64,000 bases of DNA from Actinopolymorpha cephalotaxi (GTDB lineage Bacteria; Actinomycetota; Actinomycetes; Propionibacteriales; Actinopolymorphaceae), in NCBI RefSeq assembly GCF_013408535.1, contig NZ_JACBZA010000001.1, positions 3,122,850 to 3,186,849 of the forward strand, written 5' to 3'. The translations under genes were made by a program, and so were the position numbers. Of this stretch, positions 32,045 to 39,860 are shown piece after piece. The notes beneath the pieces were generated by a model, which was given only the letters and a program-made list of their open reading frames with translations, was not told the DNA's origin and did not search any database. Numbering within the stretch: position 1 is the stretch's first letter; every line of letters begins with the position of its first letter.

Positions 32045-33274
32045 ATGACGATCGAGGTACGCCCGCTCGGCGACGACGCGTGGCAACAGGCGTTCACCAT
32101 GATGGAGCTGTCGTTCGGGGAGACCTGGCCGCAGGACGCGGCGGAGGTCGAGCGGGCGAGGTTCGAGCCGGACCGCAGCATCGGCGCCTTCGTCGGCGAC
32201 ACGATGGCCGGGCACGCCGCGATCTTCTCGTTCACGATGACCGTGCCCGGTCCGCGGGCGCTGGACGTCGCCGGGGTCAGCCTGGTCGGCGTACTCCCCA
32301 CACATCGCCGGCGCGGGGTGCTCACCGCGCTGATGCGGCACCAGCTGCACGACCTGCACGAGTCCGGCCGGGAGCCGGTGGCCGTCCTCACCGCTTCGGA
32401 GCCGGCGATCTACGGACGCTACGGCTACGGCTGCGCCACCCAGTGGGTGTCCGCCGAGATCAACCGCGCCAAGCGGGCGATGCGCCCGGTGCCCGGCGCG
32501 GACGAGGTGACCGTGAGGTACGCCGACGCGGAGAAGTCGCTGGACGTCTGCGCCGGCGTACGGGAGGCGCTCGTGCCCACCCGTCCCGGCTACATGCGGC
32601 ACAACGAGTCCTGGCGGCGCGGTGAGATCGCCGACCCGGAGAGCGAGCGCGGCGGTGCGAGCGCGCTGCGCTGCGTCCTGGCCGAACGCGGCGGGCAGGT
32701 CACCGGGTTCGCGTACTACCGCACCAAGTCCAACTGGGAGCCGGGCGGGCCGAACGGCACCACCATCGTCCAGCGCGTGCACGCGACCGACACTCCGTCG
32801 TACGCCGCGCTCTGGCAGTTCCTGACCGACCAGGACCTGATGAGCAAGGTGACCCACCGCCGGCTGTCCCTCGACGACCCGTTGCTGACCTGGATCCGCG
32901 ACCCCCGGGCCGCGATGGTCACCGTGCGGGACGGCATGTGGGCCAGGCTGGTCGACGTGGGCCGGGCGCTGGCGGAACGGCGTTACACCACGGCCGTCGA
33001 CGTCGTGCTGGAGGTACGCGACGAGCTGTGCCCGTGGAACGCCGGGCGATGGCACCTGGCCGGTGACGAGTCGGGCGCCTCGTGCGGGCGGGTCGACCGG
33101 GAGCCGGACCTGGTGCTGGACGTGGCCGACCTGGGTGCGGCGTACTTCGGCCGGCCGGTGCTGGCTGCCCTCGGTGCCGCCGGTGTGGTCGAGGAACGCA
33201 CGCCGGGCAGCCTCGCCGCGGCGAGCCGGGCGTTCACCTCCGACGCGCTCCCCCTGCTGGACACGCCCTTCTGA
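32045..33274 (+). CDS. Eis-like GNAT N-acetyltransferase with sterol-carrier-type C terminus
   Basis: The 409-residue length and three-domain layout match Eis, which acetylates several amines of aminoglycosides and host substrates. The N-terminal GNAT domain has VSLVGVLPTHRRRGVLTALMRH (acetyl-CoA pyrophosphate loop) and IYGRYGYG, which holds the catalytic Tyr. A second GNAT-like domain and an SCP2-like C-terminal domain follow. The chain ends in Phe (LLDTPF), as in Eis, where the terminal carboxylate acts as base. The ATG lies seven bases after TAGGCA, a leaderless arrangement. The true substrate here is unknown. Confidence 0.9.
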   Translation: MTIEVRPLGDDAWQQAFTMMELSFGETWPQDAAEVERARFEPDRSIGAFVGDTMAGHAAIFSFTMTVPGPRALDVAGVSLVGVLPTHRRRGVLTALMRHQLHDLHESGREPVAVLTASEPAIYGRYGYGCATQWVSAEINRAKRAMRPVPGADEVTVRYADAEKSLDVCAGVREALVPTRPGYMRHNESWRRGEIADPESERGGASALRCVLAERGGQVTGFAYYRTKSNWEPGGPNGTTIVQRVHATDTPSYAALWQFLTDQDLMSKVTHRRLSLDDPLLTWIRDPRAAMVTVRDGMWARLVDVGRALAERRYTTAVDVVLEVRDELCPWNAGRWHLAGDESGASCGRVDREPDLVLDVADLGAAYFGRPVLAALGAAGVVEERTPGSLAAASRAFTSDALPLLDTPF

Positions 33275-33320
33275 CACCTCGCGGGTCATCCGCGCCTGTC
33301 CGGCAAGGCGGAGGAGGAGA

Positions 33321-33341
33321 CGCGTAGCGGTGTTCTACGCG
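33321..33341. terminator. Hairpin between convergent eis-like and rpiB genes
   Basis: CGCGTAG and CTACGCG form a 7-bp stem with a 7-nt loop, placed between two 3' ends, where a bidirectional terminator is expected. Confidence 0.5.
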
Positions 33342-33384
33342 CGACGACGACAACGCCGCCGGGCGGGATGCGGGGGCCCGCGAG

Positions 33385-33849
33385 CTACGGCTCGGGGACG
33401 ACGTCGGTGTCCTCGTACTCGCGGAGCATCTCGATCCGGCGGGCGTGCCGGTCAAGGCCGGAGAACGGCGTCCGCAGGAACACCTCGATCATCCGGGTGG
33501 CCTCGTCCTCGGTGTGCATCCGCGCGCCGACGGAGATCACGTTGGCGTCGTTGTGCTCGCGGCCCAGCCGGGCGGTGTCGAGGTTCCACGCCAGCACGGC
33601 CCGGACGCCGGCCACCTTGTTGGCGGCGATCTGCTCGCCGTTGCCGGAGCCGCCGAGGACGATGCCCAGGCTGTCCGGGTCGGCGACCACGCCGAGGCCG
33701 GTCCGCAGGCAGAACGGCGGGTAGTCGTCGTCGGGGTCGTAGGTCGCCGCTCCGTGGTCGACCACCTCGTGGCCCTGCTCACCCAGCCAGCCGACCAGGT
33801 GCTGTTTGAGTTCGAAGCCCGCGTGGTCCGAGCCGATGTGCACGCGCAT
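33385..33849 (-). CDS. rpiB: Ribose-5-phosphate isomerase B
   Basis: The 154-residue enzyme interconverts ribose 5-phosphate and ribulose 5-phosphate. It has the N-terminal MRVHIGSDHAGFELKQHL, GIVLGGSGNGEQIAANKVAG (phosphate/anion hole with the catalytic Glu used by actinobacterial members, which lack the E. coli active-site Cys), and the AWNLDTARLGREHNDANVI and DRHARRIEML segments. The ATG lies seven bases after a CAGACT box. In M. tuberculosis rpiB lies beside the Rv2466c gene and pepN; here about 9 kb of other genes separate them. Confidence 0.95.
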   Translation of the reverse strand: MRVHIGSDHAGFELKQHLVGWLGEQGHEVVDHGAATYDPDDDYPPFCLRTGLGVVADPDSLGIVLGGSGNGEQIAANKVAGVRAVLAWNLDTARLGREHNDANVISVGARMHTEDEATRMIEVFLRTPFSGLDRHARRIEMLREYEDTDVVPEP

Positions 33850-33928
33850 GCCGTCGAGTCTGGCAGCCGGGCCGGACCGGCCTGACAGCAGGCGACCCGT
33901 GGGCGTGGCGTCCCCCGCGGTCAGGTCC

Positions 33929-35104
33929 TCACTTCGCCGCGGGCAGCCCGAACGTCTCCCGGTGCAGGCGGTCCAGCGCGACCAGGACCGCGCCGCGGAC
34001 CACCGGGTTGCCGGGCACGTCGCCGGCCGCGACCTCGGTGGGCAGCGGCAGCCGGTCGGCGAGCCGGCGGGCGACCCGGTCGGCGAGCGCGGGCCCACCG
34101 GCCCGGCCGACCTCGCCGGCGAGCACGACGTACCCCGGGTCGAGGACGGCGCACACGGCCACCGCGCCGGTGCTGATCCGGTCGGCGAGGTCGTCGAGGA
34201 ACGCCTCCGCCGCGGGGTCGTTCCCCTCGTCGGCACGCGCCACGGCGCCGCCGACCAGCCCGGCGAGGTCCTCGACCGAGCCGGTCAGCCCGTGCCGCCG
34301 GGCGGTCTCGACCACCGCCGCGCCGCCGGCGACCTGTTGGTACGTACCACCGCCGGCGGGGACGTACGACACCTCGCCCGCACCACCGGAGGCGCCCCGG
34401 TGCAGCCGCCCGCCGAGGACCACCGCGACGCCGATCCCGTCGCCCAGGGAGACCAGCGCGAAGGTGTCCCGGCCCCGGGCGACGCCGAGCCGGTGCTCGG
34501 CCAGCCCGGCCAGGTTGACCTCGTTCTCCAGCAGCACCCGGGTGCCGAACCGCTCCCGCAGGCCGGGCAGCAGGTTGCCGTGCCAGGTGGGCAGGCTGAC
34601 CACGAACGCCACGTCACCGGTCGCCGGATCCACCAGGCCCGGGGTACCCACCACGACCATCGCCGGCGAGTCGGCGGGCCGCCCGGCGTCGGCGAGGGCG
34701 CCGTCGATCGCGTCCCGGACCAGCCGGTCCGGGGTGACCCGGGCGTCCTGGGCAACCACCGCGGTTCCGACGGGCTGCCCGGTGAGGTCGGTGACCACCG
34801 CGCGCACGTGGTCCGGGCGCACCTCCACGCCCGCGACGTGCGCCCGGTCGGCGACCACGCCGTAGAGCCGGGCGTTCGGTCCGCGGCGTTCGGCGCCGGC
34901 CTCCCCGACCGGCGCGACCAGGCCGGCCGACTCCAGCCGCTGTACGAGGTCGGCGACGGTGGGGCCGGACAGCCCGGTGAGGGTACGCAGTTGGGTCCGG
35001 GTGAGGGGGCCGCGTTCGAGCAGCAGGTCGAACGCCAACCGGTCGTTGATCAGCCGCGCGGTGTGCGGCGAGGCCGTCCGCGGAATGGTTCCACCCCTTT
35101 TCAT
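33929..35104 (-). CDS. ROK family transcriptional regulator
   Basis: The 391-residue repressor has an N-terminal winged helix (LLLERGPLTRTQLRTLTGL, SGPTVADLVQRLESAGLV) and a sugar-kinase-like ROK domain (VVVGTPGLVDPATG, LENEVNLAGLAEH, FALVSLGDGIGVAVVLGGRLHRG). The usual zinc motif CxCGxxGC after GAGE is missing: here the chain reads GAGEVSYVP followed by Gly residues. Some members of this regulator type lack it too. It is divergent from the MFS-GH20-MFS genes with an inverted repeat between, so it likely represses them until a sugar, perhaps an N-acetylhexosamine, binds. Confidence 0.9.
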   Translation of the reverse strand: MKRGGTIPRTASPHTARLINDRLAFDLLLERGPLTRTQLRTLTGLSGPTVADLVQRLESAGLVAPVGEAGAERRGPNARLYGVVADRAHVAGVEVRPDHVRAVVTDLTGQPVGTAVVAQDARVTPDRLVRDAIDGALADAGRPADSPAMVVVGTPGLVDPATGDVAFVVSLPTWHGNLLPGLRERFGTRVLLENEVNLAGLAEHRLGVARGRDTFALVSLGDGIGVAVVLGGRLHRGASGGAGEVSYVPAGGGTYQQVAGGAAVVETARRHGLTGSVEDLAGLVGGAVARADEGNDPAAEAFLDDLADRISTGAVAVCAVLDPGYVVLAGEVGRAGGPALADRVARRLADRLPLPTEVAAGDVPGNPVVRGAVLVALDRLHRETFGLPAAK

Positions 35105-35118
35105 AAGGAACCCTGCCT

Positions 35119-35139
35119 GTTAATTTCGGTGAAGCTAAC
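35119..35139. promoter_or_regulatory. Candidate ROK operator
   Basis: GTTAATTTC-GGT-GAAGCTAAC is an inverted repeat with seven of nine positions matching, 15 bases upstream of the ROK start. It is much richer in A and T than its surroundings. Confidence 0.7.
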
Positions 35140-35293
35140 CCGCGTCCCGGTGTCCGGTCAACCTTCACCGGACACCGCGTGACCCACTGATCCGACTCCC
35201 TGATCCGACTCGGCCGGCACCGGCGCCGCCGCTCCCCCACTCGAGCCACCAACTCCTGCCGTTCTCCAGCGGTGTCGTACTCCGGAGGCCACG

Positions 35294-36670
35294 TTGTCAG
35301 CACGCCCGCGCGGCGCCGGCGGTTCCCTGCCCGCGCAGGAGCCGGCCGCCGCGCTCCCCGATTCCCCGCCGAAGACCCGGCATCCGGTGTCGCTGGCGGT
35401 GTTCTTCGGGCTGGTCGGCTTCGTACCGGCCAACTGGCTGGTCCGCGTACCGGACGTGAAGGCGCAGGTCGGCGCGTCGGCCGGCGACCTGGGACTGGCG
35501 CTGCTGTGCGGTTCGCTCGGCAGCCTGGCCGCCCTCACCGTCGCCGCCCGGCTCTGCGAACGCTTCGGCACCCGCCGCGTCCTGGTGGTCGCCGGGTTCG
35601 CCCTGTGCGCGATCCTCGTTCTGCCCGGCCTGGCCGGTTCGGTCCGCGCGCTCGGCGCGGCACTGGCGGTCTTCGGCGTGGCGCAGAGCACGTTCAACAT
35701 CGCGCTCAACAGCACCGCGGTGGAGGTCGCCACCGCCAGCGGCAACCCGCTGATGCCCACCCTGCACGGCATCTTCAGCGTCGGCGGGCTCGTCGGCGCC
35801 GCGCTCGGCGGCCTGCTCGCCGACCACCTGAGTCCGGTGGTGCATCTCGGGCTGACCGCGCTGCTCGGCCTGGCGGTGACCGCGGTGGCCGGTCCCGCCC
35901 TGCTCCGCTCGGGCCGGGCGACCACCGCCGCGGCGGCGGCAGCAGCCGCGGCATCCGGCACCCCGGACGCGGCCTCCGACTCCGACCGGGCGCACGCCTG
36001 GCGCCGCGTCCGGTGGGTCGTCCTCGCGTTCGGGCTGGTCGCGGCCTGTACGGCGTTCGGCGAGTACGCCTCGAACAACTGGGCCGCCCTGCACCTGCGG
36101 CAGGACCTCGCCGCCACCGCCGCGGTCGCGGGGTACGGCTACGCCACCTACGCCTGCGCCATCGCCGGCGGCCGGTTCCTGGGTTCCCGGCTGATCCGGC
36201 GGCTCGGCGAGACGGCCGTCCTGTCCGGCGGCTTCGCGCTCGCGGCGGTCGGCGTCCTCGTCGCGAGCTGGGCGGGCCGGCTGCCCGGTGGCGGCCTGCC
36301 GGTCGCGTTCGCCGGCTACGTCGTCCTCGGCCTGGGGCTGGCCAACGTCTACCCGGTCTGCATCAGCCGGGCCGGCGCGCTCGGCGGGCCGCGCGGGGTG
36401 AGCCGGATCTCGATGTCGGCCAGCGTCGGCATCCTCAGCCAGGGGCCGCTGATCGGGTTCGTCGCCGACCGGCGTGGGCTGCCGCTGGCCCTGTCCACCG
36501 TCGCCGTCCTCGCCGTTCTCGCCGCCGGCGTCGCGTTCGCCCTGCGCGGCTGGACCCGGCCCAGAACCGCCGCACCCACCACCACTGCCGCCGCACCACC
36601 CTCGTCCGCCACACCACCCACCTCCGCACCCACGACGTCCGCCACGTCGACCGAACGGAGCAAGCCGTGA
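35294..36670 (+). CDS. MFS transporter (YbjJ-like), first of two flanking GH20
   Basis: The 458-residue protein has 12 predicted helices in two bundles joined by a poly-Ala linker near residue 215, and a Thr/Pro/Ala-rich tail. Motifs include CERFGTRRVLVVAG (loop 2-3) and LIRRLGETAVLSGG (loop 8-9). FVPANWLVRVPDVKAQVG and LNSTAVEVATASGNPLMPT are shared with the paralogue at 38405. The proposed TTG start has a good CGGAGG box five bases before it. Its TGA overlaps the GH20 GTG (GTGA). It probably carries a sugar related to the GH20 product, by context only. Confidence 0.87.
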   Translation: MSARPRGAGGSLPAQEPAAALPDSPPKTRHPVSLAVFFGLVGFVPANWLVRVPDVKAQVGASAGDLGLALLCGSLGSLAALTVAARLCERFGTRRVLVVAGFALCAILVLPGLAGSVRALGAALAVFGVAQSTFNIALNSTAVEVATASGNPLMPTLHGIFSVGGLVGAALGGLLADHLSPVVHLGLTALLGLAVTAVAGPALLRSGRATTAAAAAAAAASGTPDAASDSDRAHAWRRVRWVVLAFGLVAACTAFGEYASNNWAALHLRQDLAATAAVAGYGYATYACAIAGGRFLGSRLIRRLGETAVLSGGFALAAVGVLVASWAGRLPGGGLPVAFAGYVVLGLGLANVYPVCISRAGALGGPRGVSRISMSASVGILSQGPLIGFVADRRGLPLALSTVAVLAVLAAGVAFALRGWTRPRTAAPTTTAAAPPSSATPPTSAPTTSATSTERSKP

Positions 36671-38370
36671 CCGACCGCTACCAGACCCTGCTCCCCCGAC
36701 CCGGCTCGGCGACCGCCGCCACCGGCACGTACGAACTCACCGCCGGCACCGGAGTGGTGGAGACGCCGGGCACGGCGGGCATGTCGCAGGTGGTCCGCGA
36801 ACTCCTCACCTCGCTGCGGCTGCCGCTGCCCACGGTCGCCCAGGCCGGTGCGACCGGCGCGGCCGGTGCGGTGACCCTGCACCTGGAGCCCACCTCGGGC
36901 ACCGCGGAGAGCTACCGGCTGCGCGTGCACGAGCGGGGCGTCGACATCGTGGTCGCCACCGTCGACGGGCTGGTCAACGCGCTCCACACGCTGCGGCAGC
37001 TACTGCCCGACGACACCTGGCGGGCGGCGCCGCGCGCCGGCACCCGCTGGGTGGTCGGGTGCGGCGAGGTCACCGACGCGCCGGCGCTGACCTGGCGCGG
37101 CGCGATGCTCGACGTGGCCCGGCACTTCTTCCCCAAGCGGACCCTGCTGCGCTACGTCGACCTGCTCGCCATGCACCGCTACAACCGCCTGCACCTGCAC
37201 CTCACCGACGACCAGGGATGGCGGATCGAGAGCCGCCGGCATCCCAAGGTGCACCGGGTCGGCAGCCACCGGCCGGCCACCCAGCTGGGCCGGGACCGGA
37301 AGGCGGGCCGCGACGACGGTACGCCGCACGGCGGCTACTACACCCTGGACGACCTCGCCGAGATCCACGCGTACGCACAGGAACGCGGCGTCACGTTGGT
37401 GCCCGAGATCGACCTGCCCGGCCACTCCTCCGCGCTGCTCGCCGCCCGGCCGGAGCTCGGCGTCGGCGAGCACCGGGTCCTCACCGGCTGGGGCATCTCC
37501 GGCGGCGTGCTGAAGCCGCTGCCGGCGACGGTGGAGTTCGTAGCGGAGCTCCTGGACGAGCTGCTGGAGGCGGTGCCCACGCCGTACGTCCACCTCGGCG
37601 GGGACGAGTGCGTGATCACCGACTGGGCGAGCGATCCGGAGGTCTCGGCGTACCAGGAGGAACTCGGGCTGGCCGCGCCGATCGATCTGCACGGCCACTT
37701 CCTGCGCGCGCTCGGCTCGCACCTGAAACGGCGGGGCGCCCGGATGGTGGTGTGGGACGAGGCGTTCGTCACCGGCGGGCTGCTGGACGACTCGATCGTG
37801 ATGGCCTGGCGCGGCGACTCGGTGGCCCGCAGGGCGGCCGGCGCGGGGTACGACGTGGTGCGGACGCCGGTCTATCCGACGTACCTCAACTACGACCAGT
37901 CCGACCTGCCGGAGGAGCCGATGTCGCAGGGCGGCCCGATCACGCTGCCCGAGGTGGCGGCGTTCGAGCCGGTGCCCGCGGACTGGTCGCCGGCCGAGCG
38001 GTCGCGCGTGCTGGGGCTGCAGTTCCAGGCGTGGACGGAGTACATCGCCTCCGAGCGGCACCTGGACTACCTGATGTTCCCGCGGGCGAGCGTCCTCGCC
38101 GACGTGGCGTGGAACGGCCGGTCGTCGACCGCGGCCGGCGCCGACGGGGCAGCAAGGACCGGCGGGACCGGCCCGCTCGAGGCCCACCTGGACCGGCTGA
38201 CCGCGGCCGGGGTGGAGTACCGCCCGGCGGACGGCCCGCACCCGTGGCAGGGCGGCGGCACCGGCGACCGGCGCCGCCAGTCCGGTTCGACGATGGCCGC
38301 CGAGATCGAGCTGCACGAGCGGATCTCCGAGCACGGCGACGTGGGCACCGCCTCCACCAGATCCACCTGA
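36667..38370 (+). CDS. Glycoside hydrolase family 20 beta-N-acetylhexosaminidase
   Basis: The 567-residue enzyme should release terminal GlcNAc or GalNAc from chitin fragments or glycans. After a GH20b domain (VDGLVNALHTLRQLL) comes the catalytic barrel: WRGAMLDVARHFFPKRTLL, MHRYNRLHLHLTDDQGWRIE, LVPEIDLPGHSSALL, and VHLGGDECV, with the catalytic Asp313-Glu314 pair that works by substrate-assisted catalysis. No signal peptide is seen, so it is likely intracellular and acts on imported sugars. It is coupled to the upstream MFS gene by GTGA and followed 35 bases later by a second MFS gene. Confidence 0.94.
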   Translation: MTDRYQTLLPRPGSATAATGTYELTAGTGVVETPGTAGMSQVVRELLTSLRLPLPTVAQAGATGAAGAVTLHLEPTSGTAESYRLRVHERGVDIVVATVDGLVNALHTLRQLLPDDTWRAAPRAGTRWVVGCGEVTDAPALTWRGAMLDVARHFFPKRTLLRYVDLLAMHRYNRLHLHLTDDQGWRIESRRHPKVHRVGSHRPATQLGRDRKAGRDDGTPHGGYYTLDDLAEIHAYAQERGVTLVPEIDLPGHSSALLAARPELGVGEHRVLTGWGISGGVLKPLPATVEFVAELLDELLEAVPTPYVHLGGDECVITDWASDPEVSAYQEELGLAAPIDLHGHFLRALGSHLKRRGARMVVWDEAFVTGGLLDDSIVMAWRGDSVARRAAGAGYDVVRTPVYPTYLNYDQSDLPEEPMSQGGPITLPEVAAFEPVPADWSPAERSRVLGLQFQAWTEYIASERHLDYLMFPRASVLADVAWNGRSSTAAGADGAARTGGTGPLEAHLDRLTAAGVEYRPADGPHPWQGGGTGDRRRQSGSTMAAEIELHERISEHGDVGTASTRST

Positions 38371-38404
38371 ACCACCTGACGCGCCGACCCGAGGAGTCCC
38401 ACCC

Positions 38405-39685
38405 GTGTCACCCCGCGAGCTCCTGGCCGGCGGCCGCCGGCCGGTCACCCGGCTGTACCCGTTGACGGTGTTCTTCGCCGCCGACGGCGTGCTGTTCGCC
38501 AGTTGGATCGTCCGCATCCCCGAGATCAAGAACCAGGTCGGGGCGTCCGCCACGGCGCTCGGCCTGGCCCTGTTGTGCATGACGGTGAGCTCGGCGGCGT
38601 CGATGTACTTCGCGGGCGGGCTGTGCGAACGCCTCGGCACCCGCACCGTGCTGGTCGCGTCGTTCCCACTGGTGTGCGCCGGGCTGGTCACGCCGGCGCT
38701 GGCGAGTTCGGTGGTCGCGCTCGGCGCGATCCTGTTCGGCTTCGGTGCGATCTACGGCGTGCTGCTGGTCGCGCTCAACAGCGCGGCGGTGGAGATCGAG
38801 TCGACGTCCGGCCGGGCGATCATGTCCCCGATGCACGGGCTGTGGAGCGTCGGCGGGCTGGTCGGCGCGGTGATCGGCGGGCTGCTCGCCGCACACCTCA
38901 CCTCGGTCGAGCACTTCGCGGCGGTCGCGGTCGCGGGCGTGGTGGTCGCGGTCTGTTTCGCCCGGCCGATGCTGCTCACCGGCACCGATCGGGCCGTACG
39001 CCCCGACGGCGCCGCCTCGACCGCGACGAGCGCCACCACCGCGGAGAAGGAGGGTACGCAAGGCCAGGTTGCGCGTACGCCGATCAGCCTCGCCGTCGTC
39101 CTGCTCGGCGTGGTCGCGTTGTGTACGGCCTACGGCGAGGGCGCCATCGGCGACTGGACGGCGCTGCACCTGCGGGAGAACCTCGGCGCGGCCGCGGGAG
39201 TGGCGGCGTACGGCTTCGGCGTCTACTCGGTGGCGATCGCGGCCGGGCGGCTGACCGGCGGGCGGCTGATCGAGCGGCTCGGGGAGACCCAGGTGCTCAG
39301 CGGCGGCGCGGTGCTCGCCGCCGCCGGCGTCCTCACCACCGCGTGGGCGGGCAGCCTCGCGGTCGCCTTCGCCGGACTGCTCGCGGTCGGGCTCGGCCTG
39401 GCGAACATGTTCCCGGTGGCGATGGCCCGGGCGGGCGCGATCGGCGGACCTCGTGGAGTCGGGCTGGCGTCCACCATCGGCAACACCGGGATGCTGGCCG
39501 GGCCGCCGCTGATCGGGTTCCTCGCCGACCAGGTGGGGCTACAGACCGCGCTCAGCACGGTGGCGGTGACGGCTCTGGTCGCGGCGGCCATCGGGCTGGT
39601 CCAGCGGTCGCGGCGCGGCCGGGCCGAGGCCGCCGCCGGCTCCCCGGCGAAGGCGGTCGCGGCCGAGCCTGCCCACCGGCGCTGA
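38405..39685 (+). CDS. MFS transporter (YbjJ-like), second of two flanking GH20
   Basis: The 426-residue protein is a paralogue of the one at 35294: both share LVRVPDVK/IVRIPEIKNQVGAS, CERxGTRxVLV, a SGxxxMxPxHG element in helix 4-5 and a GGPRGV motif near helix 10. Twelve helices are evident. The GTG follows GAGGAG by eight bases. As a third gene of the ROK-controlled unit it probably takes up or exports a sugar handled by the GH20 enzyme. Why two such transporters are kept is unclear. Confidence 0.87.
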   Translation: MSPRELLAGGRRPVTRLYPLTVFFAADGVLFASWIVRIPEIKNQVGASATALGLALLCMTVSSAASMYFAGGLCERLGTRTVLVASFPLVCAGLVTPALASSVVALGAILFGFGAIYGVLLVALNSAAVEIESTSGRAIMSPMHGLWSVGGLVGAVIGGLLAAHLTSVEHFAAVAVAGVVVAVCFARPMLLTGTDRAVRPDGAASTATSATTAEKEGTQGQVARTPISLAVVLLGVVALCTAYGEGAIGDWTALHLRENLGAAAGVAAYGFGVYSVAIAAGRLTGGRLIERLGETQVLSGGAVLAAAGVLTTAWAGSLAVAFAGLLAVGLGLANMFPVAMARAGAIGGPRGVGLASTIGNTGMLAGPPLIGFLADQVGLQTALSTVAVTALVAAAIGLVQRSRRGRAEAAAGSPAKAVAAEPAHRR

Positions 39686-39823
39686 CGCCTCCGACTCACC
39701 GGCTGAACACATTTCGGTCACGCTGCGTACTTTTTTCGGCGTTTCAACCTCGTAGAGTGACGTCGTCGTGAAATCTTCGTCCGCGTAGGCAGTCGATCTC
39801 TTCCCCATTCGGCTTACCGAAGG

Positions 39824-39849
39824 TGGCACCACCCGACGGGCTGGTGCCA
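39824..39849 (+). promoter_or_regulatory. Hairpin immediately upstream of the M36 protease ribosome-binding site
   Basis: TGGCACCA-CCC pairs with GGG-C-TGGTGCCA around a GAC triloop, 11 bp with one bulged C. The ribosome-binding site AGGAGGAG begins right after it. It could shield or stabilise the start region, or be an RNA regulator; no known riboswitch was recognised. The 170-base leader before it is unusually AT-rich. Confidence 0.5.
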
Positions 39850-39860
39850 GGAGGAGTGCC

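Noticed and set aside
39824-39849. A cyclic-di-AMP or cyclic-di-GMP riboswitch before the M36 gene
   Set aside because: Only one hairpin is apparent and none of the conserved riboswitch core sequences was recognised.
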